From: a bacterium
Lineage (GTDB): Bacteria > Armatimonadota > Fimbriimonadia > Fimbriimonadales > Fimbriimonadaceae
Reading direction: 5' to 3'
Assembly (NCBI GenBank): GCA_013823945.1
Contig: PNMZ01000001.1
Span: 62,001-126,000 of the forward strand
DNA: 64,000 nt
This document shows positions 35,954-44,025 of this stretch, piece by piece. Numbering within the stretch: position 1 is the first letter of the stretch; each line of letters begins with the position of its first letter. Position numbers and translations under genes: made by a program. Under the pieces are notes generated by a model, which was not told the origin of the DNA, did not search any database, and saw nothing but the letters and a program-made list of their open reading frames with translations.

Positions 35954-36954
35954 CGAGCCGCTAATCGGTCAAGCAACCGCCCCGCTTCGCCCGAAGCCAC
36001 CGCCGCCCGCGCTAAATCTGCCCCCTCGCTCACAGAAGAAGCTACTCCTGCCAATACCAAAGTCACCGCCGTGTTCGGTATTAACGCTGCGCTCTTCACG
36101 CTGCGTGATTCCGTCAGCGCCTCTTTCAGTATCTCTGCATTCTCCGCAATCCCATCCCCATGATCCAAATCTGTCGGTGCGAGAGCTTCCATACCAAAAT
36201 CGCTCGGCTGCCAAACCCCTGCCGAAATTTCAGACCCCTTCACTTCGCGATAGTCAGTACCCGCACAAGGAGAAACCTCATCCATTCCATCTTGCCCATG
36301 CACCACAAAAGCGTGCTCTGCCCCCAAAATCTGAAGGGCCTTCGCCACGACATCAAGATTTCTCACATCAAAAACCCCGATCATCTGACGCTTCGCCCCC
36401 GCCGGATTCGCTAGCGGCCCCAGCAAATTAAAGTATGTCCGTACCCCCAAAGCCTTCCGGACTGGCGCAACATGACGCACCGCTGGATGGTGACTCGGAG
36501 CATAGAGAAAAACCAAACCAGTATCAGCAAGCCGTTTTTTCTGCTCTTCCAAATTCCCTTCGATCGGCACCCCTAGTGCTTCGAGAACATCTGCACTCCC
36601 ACACTTACTCGTCACCGCCCTGTTTCCGTGCTTTGCCACCTTTGCCCCACACGCTGCCGCCAAAATCGCCGCCCCCGTACTCAAATTAAAAGTTGCTCGA
36701 CCTCCCCCCGTTCCACAGGTATCGACCAAGTTGTCAACCCCAAAATTAAACTGAACCGCCTGGCGCCGCATGCCTCGGGCAAACCCCGCAAGCTCCTCGC
36801 CTGAAACGCCCTTAACTTGCATCCCCACCAAAAATCCACCGATCACCCCATGATGCACTTCTCCAAGCATCAAATTTGACATCACACGCTCTGCCTCCTC
36901 TGCGGTCAAATTCACCCCGCCAATGATTCGCGTTAACGCTTCTTCAACTCTCAT
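35950..36954 (-). CDS. trpD: Anthranilate phosphoribosyltransferase
   Basis: The 334-residue enzyme joins anthranilate to PRPP. Motifs are DTCGTGGGRATFNLSTGAAI (PRPP loop), KHGNRAVTSKCGSADVLEALG, and FLYAPSHHPAVRHVAPVRKALG. It is first in trpD-trpC-trpF; trpE, trpG, trpA and trpB are not in the window. TAAACT lies 8 bases before the ATG, with no leader long enough for a peptide or T-box attenuator. Confidence 0.96.
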   Translation of the reverse strand: MRVEEALTRIIGGVNLTAEEAERVMSNLMLGEVHHGVIGGFLVGMQVKGVSGEELAGFARGMRRQAVQFNFGVDNLVDTCGTGGGRATFNLSTGAAILAAACGAKVAKHGNRAVTSKCGSADVLEALGVPIEGNLEEQKKRLADTGLVFLYAPSHHPAVRHVAPVRKALGVRTYFNLLGPLANPAGAKRQMIGVFDVRNLDVVAKALQILGAEHAFVVHGQDGMDEVSPCAGTDYREVKGSEISAGVWQPSDFGMEALAPTDLDHGDGIAENAEILKEALTESRSVKSAALIPNTAVTLVLAGVASSVSEGADLARAAVASGEAGRLLDRLAAR

Positions 36955-36962
36955 CAGGACTA

Positions 36963-36968
36963 AGTTTA
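36963..36968 (-). promoter_or_regulatory. TAAACT -10 box of the trp operon (leaderless)
   Basis: Eight bases separate it from the trpD ATG (36954). It faces the divergent nuoA box 23 bases away. The short distance leaves no room for a trp leader peptide. Confidence 0.5.
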
Positions 36969-36991
36969 CATCGCCTCAATTCCTAGCCTGG

Positions 36992-36997
36992 TAACAT
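36992..36997 (+). promoter_or_regulatory. Extended -10 (TGGTAACAT) of nuoA, leaderless
   Basis: TG-G-TAACAT is followed by 7 bases and the nuoA ATG at 37005. No Shine-Dalgarno can fit. Confidence 0.55.
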
Positions 36998-37004
36998 TCA
37001 TCCC

Positions 37005-37463
37005 ATGTTCGGGGAATATCTGCCAATCCTCATGATGATGGGTGTCGCCGCCGTGATCTGTACGGTCATGGTTCTTGGAAGCTACCTCCTTGGCCCGAAA
37101 CGAGTTACAAAATATAAGTCTTCCCCCTACGAATGCGGCGTAGCCCCACTCGGCGATGCTTTTGAGCGAGTCCCCATCAAGTTTTATCTCGTCGCCATCC
37201 TTTTCGTTCTTTTCGATATCGAAGTCGTCTTCCTTTGGTCGTGGCTCACTGTCTTCAAAGACTCCCCGCTCGATTTCAAGATATTCACTGGCGTTGCCCT
37301 TCTCATCTACATGATTCTCTGGATCATCGGCGACGCATACGTCATCAAGGTCGGTGCGATCGAATGGGACGAATCAACCTCACTCGCTCCCGAAAAGCTC
37401 ATTGACTCTAAGCCAATAGCGGTCAATTCGCCCGTCGTTCCCCAGACCATCGAGGCCAAATAA
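37005..37463 (+). CDS. nuoA: NADH-quinone oxidoreductase subunit A
   Basis: The 152-residue membrane subunit of complex I has three helices. The conserved loop [21 protein letters not shown] precedes helix 2, and the acidic [11 protein letters not shown] lies in helix 2. The C-terminal extension (~30 residues) is longer than in most NuoA. It is followed without any gap by nuoC; nuoB, normally between them, is absent here. Confidence 0.96.
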   Translation: MFGEYLPILMMMGVAAVICTVMVLGSYLLGPKRVTKYKSSPYECGVAPLGDAFERVPIKFYLVAILFVLFDIEVVFLWSWLTVFKDSPLDFKIFTGVALLIYMILWIIGDAYVIKVGAIEWDESTSLAPEKLIDSKPIAVNSPVVPQTIEAK

Positions 37464-38063
37464 ATGAGCGCCGAAACTTCACGACCCGATCTCGATCTCC
37501 TAAATAAAAAATTCAGCAAACTCATCCTCAAGCAGTTTGAGAATCGAGGCGATCAATACATCTGCGTCAAGCCCGCCGACCTACCCTCAATCGTCGAAGC
37601 TCTCAAAAACGACCCTTCAACCAAATACGATTACTTCGTTGAATGTGTTGGAGTGGACTATCTCACCTGGCAACATCCCCGAGACATCGAAGGTCGATTC
37701 GAAGTCGTCTACAACCTCTTCAGTCTGCACATCAACGAACGACTTTTCATCAAAACCGCCGTCAATGAAGGCGAAACAATTCCAACCCTTAAAGAAATTT
37801 TCCTGGGCGCCGAGTATCCAGAACGAGAAATACAAGACCTTTACGGTGTGGTGTTCGCCGGGAACGAGCCCGTCGAAGGTGAACGATTCCTCCTACCTGA
37901 CGATTGGGTCGGCTTCCCCCTCCGCAAGGATGTTGGTCTCGGCGGAGAAGATGTCGTCTTCCATGAAGGAACCGAAGGGCCAGCGGTCGAGGACATTCAA
38001 ATGCCCCACGCAGGGGAAAGCTTCGAGGGAACAACCGGATCGTCCGAAATCTCTGGTCGATAA
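37464..38063 (+). CDS. nuoC: NADH-quinone oxidoreductase subunit C
   Basis: The 199-residue protein is the 30-kDa subunit of the complex I arm, which helps hold the quinone site. Motifs: VDYLTWQHPRDIEGRFEVVYNLFS, and the family signature GAEYPEREIQDLYGVVFAGN followed by DDWVGFPLRKD. The last ~35 residues are an acidic tail. It begins directly after the nuoA stop. A long hairpin with a T-run follows. Confidence 0.95.
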   Translation: MSAETSRPDLDLLNKKFSKLILKQFENRGDQYICVKPADLPSIVEALKNDPSTKYDYFVECVGVDYLTWQHPRDIEGRFEVVYNLFSLHINERLFIKTAVNEGETIPTLKEIFLGAEYPEREIQDLYGVVFAGNEPVEGERFLLPDDWVGFPLRKDVGLGGEDVVFHEGTEGPAVEDIQMPHAGESFEGTTGSSEISGR

Positions 38064-38116
38064 TTTCCCGAATTTTAGGGAACTCATAACTCCCCCTAAC
38101 AAGTAGCTGGGTACGG

Positions 38117-38173
38117 AGACAGTCAGCAATCGGCGCATTTTCAAAATGCACCAATTGTGAGCTGTCTTTTTTT
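38117..38173 (+). terminator. Long imperfect hairpin with T7 tract after nuoC
   Basis: AGACAG...CTGTCT (38117-38122 with 38162-38167) encloses further pairing and the inner stem GCATTTT/AAAATGC. Seven T's follow. It fits a terminator for nuoAC, but may also act as a 5' element for the pseudopilin gene ~130 bases downstream (see the similar hairpin at 48132). Confidence 0.7.
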
Positions 38174-38306
38174 GCGTTTGGCCCAAGACCACTTGGAGTT
38201 CACAGCGAAAGAGGCAGTTCCAATTTCAGATTTTCTGAATTCAAACCGCCCCTCTCAAGTCTGATTCTCAGCGGAATTGCGCCAAACCAATTGGAGCAAT
38301 TATAAA

Positions 38307-39227
38307 ATGAAAAAAGCATTCACATTGATTGAACTGCTGGTCGTAATCGCGATCATCGCAATCCTCGCTGCAATCCTCTTCCCTGTGTTCGCACAAGCAA
38401 AAGAAGCCGCCAAGAAGACTCAAACTCTTAGTAACGCAAAGCAAACAGGCACCTCATTGTTGATCTACTCTGCAGACTACGACGACCTTTTCCCCAATGC
38501 AAACCGCGTGGATGGAATTGCTGGAACGTACACCGCATTCTTCGTCATAGATACACCCGCTGATTGGAGATCCACCAACGCTCGATGGGTTGATGCCGGA
38601 AACAGCGTCTATCCAAACAACGTCTACCCGTACACTAAAAATACTCAAATTCTTGAAGCTGCTGGAGCATCAAAGGAATCCACATTTGCAAGTTCGACGA
38701 CTGGTGCCGCCCGGCTCAAAACACCGACCAATAACAGCCTGACCATGAACGGATTCATGTCTGGCTACAGCCAAACCGCAGTGAACGAGGTCTCAAGAAT
38801 CACCCTGCTTTGGTACGGACTTGGCAAACAAAACGTTGAGGGCTATGCGGTGAGCAACCCAAAACTCGGATGTAGCGGTCCAATTACAAACCCCTGTGTG
38901 TTTAATCCCGGTGGATTGCCAACGCCAACTAGTGCATTCGGAGCAACGTTGGGCGGTGCGACATTCAGCATGTCTGTTCCAAACCCCGTAACGACTTACG
39001 TCCATGGTCAAGGAACAATCAATGTTCGCGCAGATAGTAGTGCCAAATTTACACAGCTAGCACGCCCGAACACCGGACCAAACCTCACGTTTGTTGACCC
39101 CTATGCGTTCTACAACGCAACCGGAGTTGGCTCATCGTTCTATGATTGCCAAATCAGCGCAACCGCCCCCGGATACAGCTGTATCTTCCGGCCCGACTTT
39201 GATTTTAATTACAACAACTGGTTCTAG
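38307..39227 (+). CDS. Pseudopilin-like H-X9-DG/DUF1559-type protein, module 1
   Basis: The 306-residue protein has a type IV prepilin leader, MKKA cleaved before FTLIELLVVIAIIAILAAIL, then FPVFAQAKEAAKKTQ. The body has IYSADYDDLFP, PADWRSTNARWVD, a Cys pair before FNPGG, a second Cys pair, and the end FRPDFDFNYNNWF shared with module 2. It would be processed by a prepilin peptidase and act in a pilus or type II secretion-like fibre. The true start is ATG 38307 with GGAG 10 bases before it, not the upstream in-frame codon. A lipoprotein gene follows after 5 bases. Confidence 0.85.
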   Translation: MKKAFTLIELLVVIAIIAILAAILFPVFAQAKEAAKKTQTLSNAKQTGTSLLIYSADYDDLFPNANRVDGIAGTYTAFFVIDTPADWRSTNARWVDAGNSVYPNNVYPYTKNTQILEAAGASKESTFASSTTGAARLKTPTNNSLTMNGFMSGYSQTAVNEVSRITLLWYGLGKQNVEGYAVSNPKLGCSGPITNPCVFNPGGLPTPTSAFGATLGGATFSMSVPNPVTTYVHGQGTINVRADSSAKFTQLARPNTGPNLTFVDPYAFYNATGVGSSFYDCQISATAPGYSCIFRPDFDFNYNNWF

Positions 39228-39232
39228 ATCAA

Positions 39233-39460
39233 ATGAGGAAACTAAACAAAAGCGCAATTGCATTGACTGTCCTGGGATTCCTCCTGCTCGTTGGAGCAGG
39301 AGGATGCGCCCAGGCGGAACCAGCCTCGGAACCAGCTCCTGAAGTGTCTGAAGAAGCTCGAGAACGACTTCAGCCAAACGCAACACCTGGAACCGAGGCT
39401 AACGCAGCCGCATCAACAAATAGTGCGCCGCCGCCCGCCCCACCCTCAGACGGCAACTAA
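39233..39460 (+). CDS. Small lipoprotein, partner of pseudopilin module 1
   Basis: The 75-residue protein has a signal ending LLLVGAGGC with cysteine at residue 25; the -3 position is Ala rather than Leu, so the lipobox is weak. The rest is a short acidic and Ala/Pro-rich tail ending PPPAPPSDGN, much like the module 2 lipoprotein (PPPADGN). No domain is recognisable. The pairing with a pseudopilin gene recurs four times in this region. Confidence 0.75.
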   Translation: MRKLNKSAIALTVLGFLLLVGAGGCAQAEPASEPAPEVSEEARERLQPNATPGTEANAAASTNSAPPPAPPSDGN

Positions 39461-39804
39461 CCAATCGTTGCTGGGACTCCTCCAAGGTAAGTCCCAGCAT
39501 CAATTGGTCACGCAAACCAGTCGTTGAACAATGATTGAAAGGTGTTCATTAGAACGGATGCCTCCCGTCTTCCCGTTGTTTGCATGCATAGCCAAAAGGC
39601 CTATGATGAACTACTCCTATCCAACTGTTTCTCTCGTTTGAATTCGTATTCATCGCTCAAAACTCGCTCGAGAAACCGCTCTGCGAAAAATCGGGGAACT
39701 TTTCGTTTCCAGATTTCGACATAATACGTAATCCAAGGGAGACCTTGGAGCAATCATTCCGATCGCCTGAGTCAGGGGATCGAATCTGGAGACAGCCAAA
39801 TAAA
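39461..39804 (+). other. 344-base intergenic region with a strong hairpin
   Basis: A hairpin occupies 39461-39508: CCAAT...ATTGG outside and TGCTGGGACT/AGTCCCAGCA inside, with no T-run. Further on I see no gene. ACATAATACG near 39718-39727 could be a -10 region for pseudopilin 2. GGAGACAGCC just before the ATG at 39805 contains the ribosome site. Confidence 0.6.
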
Positions 39805-40695
39805 ATGAAAAAAGCATTTACATTGATTGAACTGCTGGTCGTAATCGCGATCATCGCAATCCTCGCTGCAATCCTCTTCCCTGTGTTCGCACAAGCAAAG
39901 GAAGCAGCAAAGAAAACCCAGTCGCTCTCAAACCTGAAGCAAGCTGGTACATCAAGCATTATCTATGCTTCTGACTACGATGACTTGTTCCCCTTGATGA
40001 CCTACTGGAACGGAACAAACTGGCAAGCCGGTATCGTCCACGACGTTCCTGCTGACTGGCGATCCACCAACGCTGCATGGGTTGATCGAATGGGCACGCG
40101 ATGGGGCAACTCACTTCAGCCGTACATGAAGAACTACGATATGCTTCAGTCCGCTGGTGCACCCAATACAGACCCGTTCAACGGCGGTACTCCCCTCGCT
40201 GGTAAAACCCCGCGAAACATCGGCTACTCCTACAACGGATTGCTGCAAGCGTATTCGCAAACGGCAGTGAACGACGTCTCCCGAACCGCCCTGTTCGTGC
40301 AAGCCACAGGTAAGCAAAACGTTCGCGGATTTGCATACGGTCCTCAACTCCGATGCGCTGGCACCGGAAACTGTGTGTTTAGCCCCGGTGTCATGCCGGA
40401 CGGCGGTGCTGGTACAAACGGTAGCTTCTTCGGCAACGTCAACGGCGGTGCTGCAGCTGCGGTGCACTCTGGCGGAATCATTTACACCCGAACGGATACC
40501 TCGGCAAAGTGGTACAGAATCGCTCAACCGGGTAGCACCAACGTACTCGACTACGTGACGCCATGGGCAAACATTGCTGCAGGATCAGGAACTGGAACTG
40601 CATACTTCATTTGCCGCGAAACAGCAACCACGCCAGTCGGCTACCACTGCTTGTTCCGACCTGACTTCGACTTCAACTACAACAACTGGTTCTAA
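39805..40695 (+). CDS. Pseudopilin-like protein, module 2
   Basis: The 296-residue protein is the closest relative of module 1. Its first ~97 coding bases differ from module 1 by about one base, while the body has diverged. It keeps YASDYDDLFP, PADWRSTNAAWVD, YSYNGLLQAYSQTAVNDVSR, the Cys pair LRCAGTGNCVFSPG and the C-terminus FRPDFDFNYNNWF. Start at ATG 39805 (leader MKKA/FTLIE), with GGAG upstream. Followed after 7 bases by a lipoprotein gene. Confidence 0.85.
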   Translation: MKKAFTLIELLVVIAIIAILAAILFPVFAQAKEAAKKTQSLSNLKQAGTSSIIYASDYDDLFPLMTYWNGTNWQAGIVHDVPADWRSTNAAWVDRMGTRWGNSLQPYMKNYDMLQSAGAPNTDPFNGGTPLAGKTPRNIGYSYNGLLQAYSQTAVNDVSRTALFVQATGKQNVRGFAYGPQLRCAGTGNCVFSPGVMPDGGAGTNGSFFGNVNGGAAAAVHSGGIIYTRTDTSAKWYRIAQPGSTNVLDYVTPWANIAAGSGTGTAYFICRETATTPVGYHCLFRPDFDFNYNNWF

Positions 40696-40702
40696 AAGAA
40701 AA

Positions 40703-40939
40703 ATGAAACGAACACTACAAGTGACCGGAATTATCGTCATTCTCGCTCTCGGAGCACTTCTCGGTGGATGCGCTGCAGAATCCGGTGGAGATGCCGGAGC
40801 CAACGCAAGTCTCGGCGGTGAGAAAGTCAACGAAGAGACAAAAGGGCGACTTCAAGTCGCGGATGACTCAGCAGCAGGCGGAGGCGGAGCTTCTGACTCA
40901 GCATCAGCAGCTACTCCACCACCAGCAGACGGGAACTAA
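40703..40939 (+). CDS. Small lipoprotein, partner of pseudopilin module 2
   Basis: The 78-residue protein has a clear lipobox ALLGGC (Cys23), then a Gly/Ala/Ser-rich, mostly unstructured tail ending PPPADGN. Its true start is ATG 40703, as the longer frame overlaps the pseudopilin. The middle has VNEETKGRLQ, matching VSEEARERLQ in lipoprotein 1. A strong terminator follows. Confidence 0.8.
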   Translation: MKRTLQVTGIIVILALGALLGGCAAESGGDAGANASLGGEKVNEETKGRLQVADDSAAGGGGASDSASAATPPPADGN

Positions 40940-40962
40940 AAGCCTGTTCGTTTGAAGTCAAC

Positions 40963-40995
40963 GAGGCCCAACCTATCCAGGTTGGGCCTCTTTTT
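40963..40995 (+). terminator. Rho-independent terminator between module 2 and nuoD
   Basis: A perfect 12-bp stem GAGGCCCAACCT/AGGTTGGGCCTC with a 4-base loop, followed by TTTTT. It isolates nuoD from the preceding genes. Confidence 0.95.
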
Positions 40996-41022
40996 GCATA
41001 GGAGCCCCCTCGAAGCCTACGG

Positions 41023-41028
41023 TAATAT
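41023..41028 (+). promoter_or_regulatory. TAATAT -10 box of nuoD
   Basis: Ten bases before the nuoD ATG (41039), after the terminator. The downstream bases ACGAAAAGC resemble those of nuoE and nuoF. Confidence 0.5.
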
Positions 41029-41038
41029 ACGAAAAGCA

Positions 41039-42253
41039 ATGAGTCAGACTTTCATCCCCTCAACCGAAACCGTGTTTGAAAAAACCGGCGAGAACACGAT
41101 GATCGTCAACATGGGGCCACAGCACCCTTCCACCCACGGAGTCCTCCGAGTCATCTGTGAACTCGAAGGCGAAACCATCGTCCGCTGTAAATGTGTCATC
41201 GGCTATCTCCACACCGGGATGGAAAAAGAAGCCGAATACCAAACCTATCATAAATGCGTCGTCATGACCGACCGCATGGATTATCTCAACGCCAACGGCA
41301 ACAACCTCGCCCACGCTCTCGCCGTCGAAAAACTCATCGGCTGCGAAGTTCCCAAGCGCGGACAATACCTACGCGTTATCCTTGCCGAGCTGTCCCGAAT
41401 CGCCTCTCACTGCGTCTGGCTCGGAACTGGTGCCCTCGACCTCGGCGCCATGACCCCGTTTTTCTACATCATGCAACAACGCGAAATGATTCTCGACATG
41501 TTCGAGATGTTCAGCGGCGTCCGCATGATGCCCTCCTGGATCGTTCCCGGCGGACTCCGCGGCGACATCCCTCCTGGCCTCGAAACCAAACTCCGTAAAT
41601 TCCTTGTCGAATTCCCGAAAGAACTCAAAGTGATCGAAGACCTCTTGGTCGACAACCCCATCTGGAAGGAAAGAACCCAAGATGTCGGTATCCTTTCCGG
41701 AGCCGAAGCCTTAGCCCTTGGATGCTCGGGGCCGATCGCCCGCGCCTCCGGCGTTCCCTTCGACCTTCGCAAAGCCAAACCCTACTCCAGCTACGATGAC
41801 TTCGATTTTGAAATCCCCGTCGGCTCAGTCGGCGACGTTTACGACCGATTCCTTGTCCGCATTGCTGAAATGAAGGAATCCTGTCGCATCCTTGAGCAAG
41901 CAATCAATGGCCTCCCCGAAGGTCCTTACAACACCATCGACCGAAAAATTGCCCCGCCCCCACGTCAAGAACTCGACAACAGCATGGAGTCGGTCATCCA
42001 CCACTTCAAACTCTACACCGAAGGTTTTCGCGCTCCCGCCGGAGAGGCCTACGCTGGAATCGAAGGTTCAAAAGGCGAACTCGGCTTCTATGTCATCGGC
42101 GACGGATCGAACCGTCCATACCGATGGCACGAACGCCCATCAAGCTTCATGAACCTCAAATCCCTCGAAGTCCTCTCCGTCGGCCGCATGATCGCAGACG
42201 TCATCGCCATCATCGGATCTATCGACATCGTTCTCGGCGAAATTGACCGATAG
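41039..42253 (+). CDS. nuoD: NADH-quinone oxidoreductase subunit D
   Basis: The 404-residue 49-kDa subunit forms the quinone pocket of complex I. Motifs: MGPQHPSTHGVLR (quinone-binding loop), GYLHTGMEKEAEYQTY, RIASHCVWLGTGALDLGA and, near the end, KGELGFYVIGDGSNRPYR. The true start is ATG 41039. It stands as its own unit between a terminator and the GNAT gene. Confidence 0.97.
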   Translation: MSQTFIPSTETVFEKTGENTMIVNMGPQHPSTHGVLRVICELEGETIVRCKCVIGYLHTGMEKEAEYQTYHKCVVMTDRMDYLNANGNNLAHALAVEKLIGCEVPKRGQYLRVILAELSRIASHCVWLGTGALDLGAMTPFFYIMQQREMILDMFEMFSGVRMMPSWIVPGGLRGDIPPGLETKLRKFLVEFPKELKVIEDLLVDNPIWKERTQDVGILSGAEALALGCSGPIARASGVPFDLRKAKPYSSYDDFDFEIPVGSVGDVYDRFLVRIAEMKESCRILEQAINGLPEGPYNTIDRKIAPPPRQELDNSMESVIHHFKLYTEGFRAPAGEAYAGIEGSKGELGFYVIGDGSNRPYRWHERPSSFMNLKSLEVLSVGRMIADVIAIIGSIDIVLGEIDR

Positions 42254-42296
42254 ATCACCAAGAATTCCAACTAATTCATGGAGTGATGCAACGAGC

Positions 42297-42896
42297 GTGA
42301 CTCAACCGCATATCCGACCTGCAACTCCCTCAGACGCACCTCACATCGCAACCATTAAGCTCGAATCGTGGCGCGAAGCCTATGCCCACTTCCTCCGCCC
42401 CGAAACCCTAGCCCGCCTAAATCTTCAAGAAGAAACCGCAAAACAACTGGATCGCATCCACAGCCAGGAGCATATCTTCGTTTCAACAACACCACAAAAT
42501 ACTCCCGTCGCGTACGCCCACTGGATACAACTCCCCTTCTCCGCGCAAGTGGAGAGGGGGTCGGGGGGTGAGGTCAAACAATCCATCATCCAAACCGACT
42601 GGCCCTACCTCAACATTCTCGCCGCCCTCTATGTTCACCCCAACAACTACCGCCAAGGCCACGGAACCGCTCTCATTGCAGCATGTGCCCAGCTTGCCAA
42701 GAACCGTGGCCACCAAGGAATGATGATCGGCGTTTTCCGGGCCAACACTCGCGCACATGAGCTCTATTCCAAACTCGGAGCAGCCCTCTTCCGTACCGGA
42801 CACTACGAAGTGGATGGCACGCCCTATCCCGACTTCCTCCTCCAATTCGATAACTTGCCCTTTCTCGCTAATTTGAACCACTCTCCCCAAAAATAG
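42297..42896 (+). CDS. GNAT N-acetyltransferase with in-frame repeat insertion
   Basis: The ~199-residue protein acetylates an unknown amine using acetyl-CoA. It has the family start IRPATPSDAPHIATIKLESW, the strand LNILAALYVHPNNYRQGHGTALI with the Q-x-x-G-x-A/G pyrophosphate loop, and an ARAHELYSKLGA end. Between YAHWIQ and QSIIQTDWPYL it contains ~15 residues, LPFSAQVERGSGGEV. These are encoded by a copy of the interspersed palindromic repeat inserted without breaking the frame. GTG 42297 is chosen as start, behind a distant GGAG. It lies 43 bases behind nuoD. Confidence 0.85.
   Translation: MTQPHIRPATPSDAPHIATIKLESWREAYAHFLRPETLARLNLQEETAKQLDRIHSQEHIFVSTTPQNTPVAYAHWIQLPFSAQVERGSGGEVKQSIIQTDWPYLNILAALYVHPNNYRQGHGTALIAACAQLAKNRGHQGMMIGVFRANTRAHELYSKLGAALFRTGHYEVDGTPYPDFLLQFDNLPFLANLNHSPQK
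42531..42575. repeat. Interspersed palindromic repeat, copy 4, inside a coding gene
   Basis: CTCCCCTTCTCC and GGAGAGGGGG are separated by GCGCAAGT, followed by TCGGGGGGTGAGGT, as in the short form at 34447. At about 45 bases it adds 15 codons to the acetyltransferase and keeps its frame. Confidence 0.75.
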
Positions 42897-42925
42897 TTGC
42901 TCTTCACAACAATTTGTGATAAAGT
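42897..42925 (+). promoter_or_regulatory. Sigma-70 type promoter for PEP-CTERM gene 1
   Basis: TTGCTC (42897-42902), a 17-base spacer and TAAAGT (42920-42925). A leader of ~45 bases with AAAGGAG follows. Confidence 0.5.
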
Positions 42926-42982
42926 GATCGAGCAGGGAGATTAAACCGAATTGGTTTGTCCTGCAATTGGAAAGGAGCACAA

Positions 42983-43831
42983 ATGAATAAATTCACAGTC
43001 ACGGGCCTCGCGCTCGCATTGGCCGTCGTCGGCAGCGCACAAGTTTTCTCTAACAACGGAGGAACGGGCGACAACTTCACTAATGCCGGAGGATCAAACC
43101 AAGGTCAACTCGTCGGAACGACCGGTTGGGCCTATAACAACGTTCGTAACAATGGCAGCGTCGGAATCTCGACCGCAAACCCATACAACGGCAACGGTTC
43201 TGTTCGGTTCGAAGGAACCCAAGGTCCAGGCAGTCCAAGTTCAAAGTCCGATATTGAATATCTCGTCAACCCAGTCGAATTTGGTGGAAACTACTTCTCT
43301 ACCGGAACCCTTGGCAAACTCAACGACCTTGTTGGAATGAGCTACCGCTACTACCGCGACAGTTCTAGCACCAACGATCCCGGTCAAATGGTCGCAGCCC
43401 GCATCCTGATTGATGCCGACGGTGACCTGAGCACCACTACCGACCGCGGAGGTCTTGTTTGGGAACTTGCTTACAACGGTGGGGGAGCTGCTCCCCTCGA
43501 CCAATGGGTTCTCATGGGCCTTGGCGGAAACACCAATGTTTGGAATTTTGGTGCTGGTATGGGCACAGCAACGGGCGGGTACAACGTAACACTTAATCAG
43601 TGGAAAGCTGGAAACGGCACCGTCAACGGCAACTCGGCAATCATCGGCTTCAGCTATGGAGTCGGTTCCGGATGGGGCCCCAACCTCATGTTCCTCGATG
43701 ACGCTGCGTGGCAACTCGATAACGGAATCACTAACCAAACTACCATGAGCAACTTCGAGGTGGTCCCAGAACCAATGACCATGACCGTCCTTGCTCTTGC
43801 CGCCCTCGTTGCAAAACGAAAACGAAAGTAA
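42983..43831 (+). CDS. PEP-CTERM sorted extracellular protein 1
   Basis: The 282-residue protein has a signal peptide (residues ~1-20, ALAVVGSAQ) and a Gly/Asn-rich beta-sandwich-like body. It ends in the sorting signal VPEPMTMTVLALAALVAKRKRK (PEP, hydrophobic helix, basic tail), recognised by exosortase in other bacteria. No exosortase is in the window. The start ATG 42983 has AAAGGAG 7-8 bases upstream. A strong terminator follows. Surface or biofilm role is inferred from the family only. Confidence 0.9.
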   Translation: MNKFTVTGLALALAVVGSAQVFSNNGGTGDNFTNAGGSNQGQLVGTTGWAYNNVRNNGSVGISTANPYNGNGSVRFEGTQGPGSPSSKSDIEYLVNPVEFGGNYFSTGTLGKLNDLVGMSYRYYRDSSSTNDPGQMVAARILIDADGDLSTTTDRGGLVWELAYNGGGAAPLDQWVLMGLGGNTNVWNFGAGMGTATGGYNVTLNQWKAGNGTVNGNSAIIGFSYGVGSGWGPNLMFLDDAAWQLDNGITNQTTMSNFEVVPEPMTMTVLALAALVAKRKRK

Positions 43832-43852
43832 AAGTAAAAATAACCAAATCTA

Positions 43853-43891
43853 GTTAAGCCCCGTTGAAATCGAGATTCAACGGGGCTTAAC
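43853..43891. terminator. Strong hairpin terminator after PEP-CTERM gene 1
   Basis: A perfect 16-bp stem GTTAAGCCCCGTTGAA/TTCAACGGGGCTTAAC with a 7-base loop. No T-run, but length and position just past the stop fit a terminator. Confidence 0.8.
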
Positions 43892-44025
43892 TATTAGAAT
43901 TCGAGGCGCAAAAGACGATTTGAACAAAAAGAAAAATCTTAACACACTGGCGCAAGATTCTCTGATACCATAGGGGAAGTGCAAGTGGGCAGGTTATGCC
44001 CGGCACCAAGTTGGAAAGGAGCAAA

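Noticed and set aside
36955-37004. Attenuator or T-box before the trp operon
   Set aside because: Only 50 bases separate trpD and nuoA starts, and the -10 box is 8 bases from the trpD ATG, leaving no room for a leader.
38174-38306. A cyclic-di-GMP riboswitch upstream of pseudopilin 1
   Set aside because: The region contains a GCGAAAG stretch, but I could not find the conserved core or tetraloop receptor of GEMM-type riboswitches.
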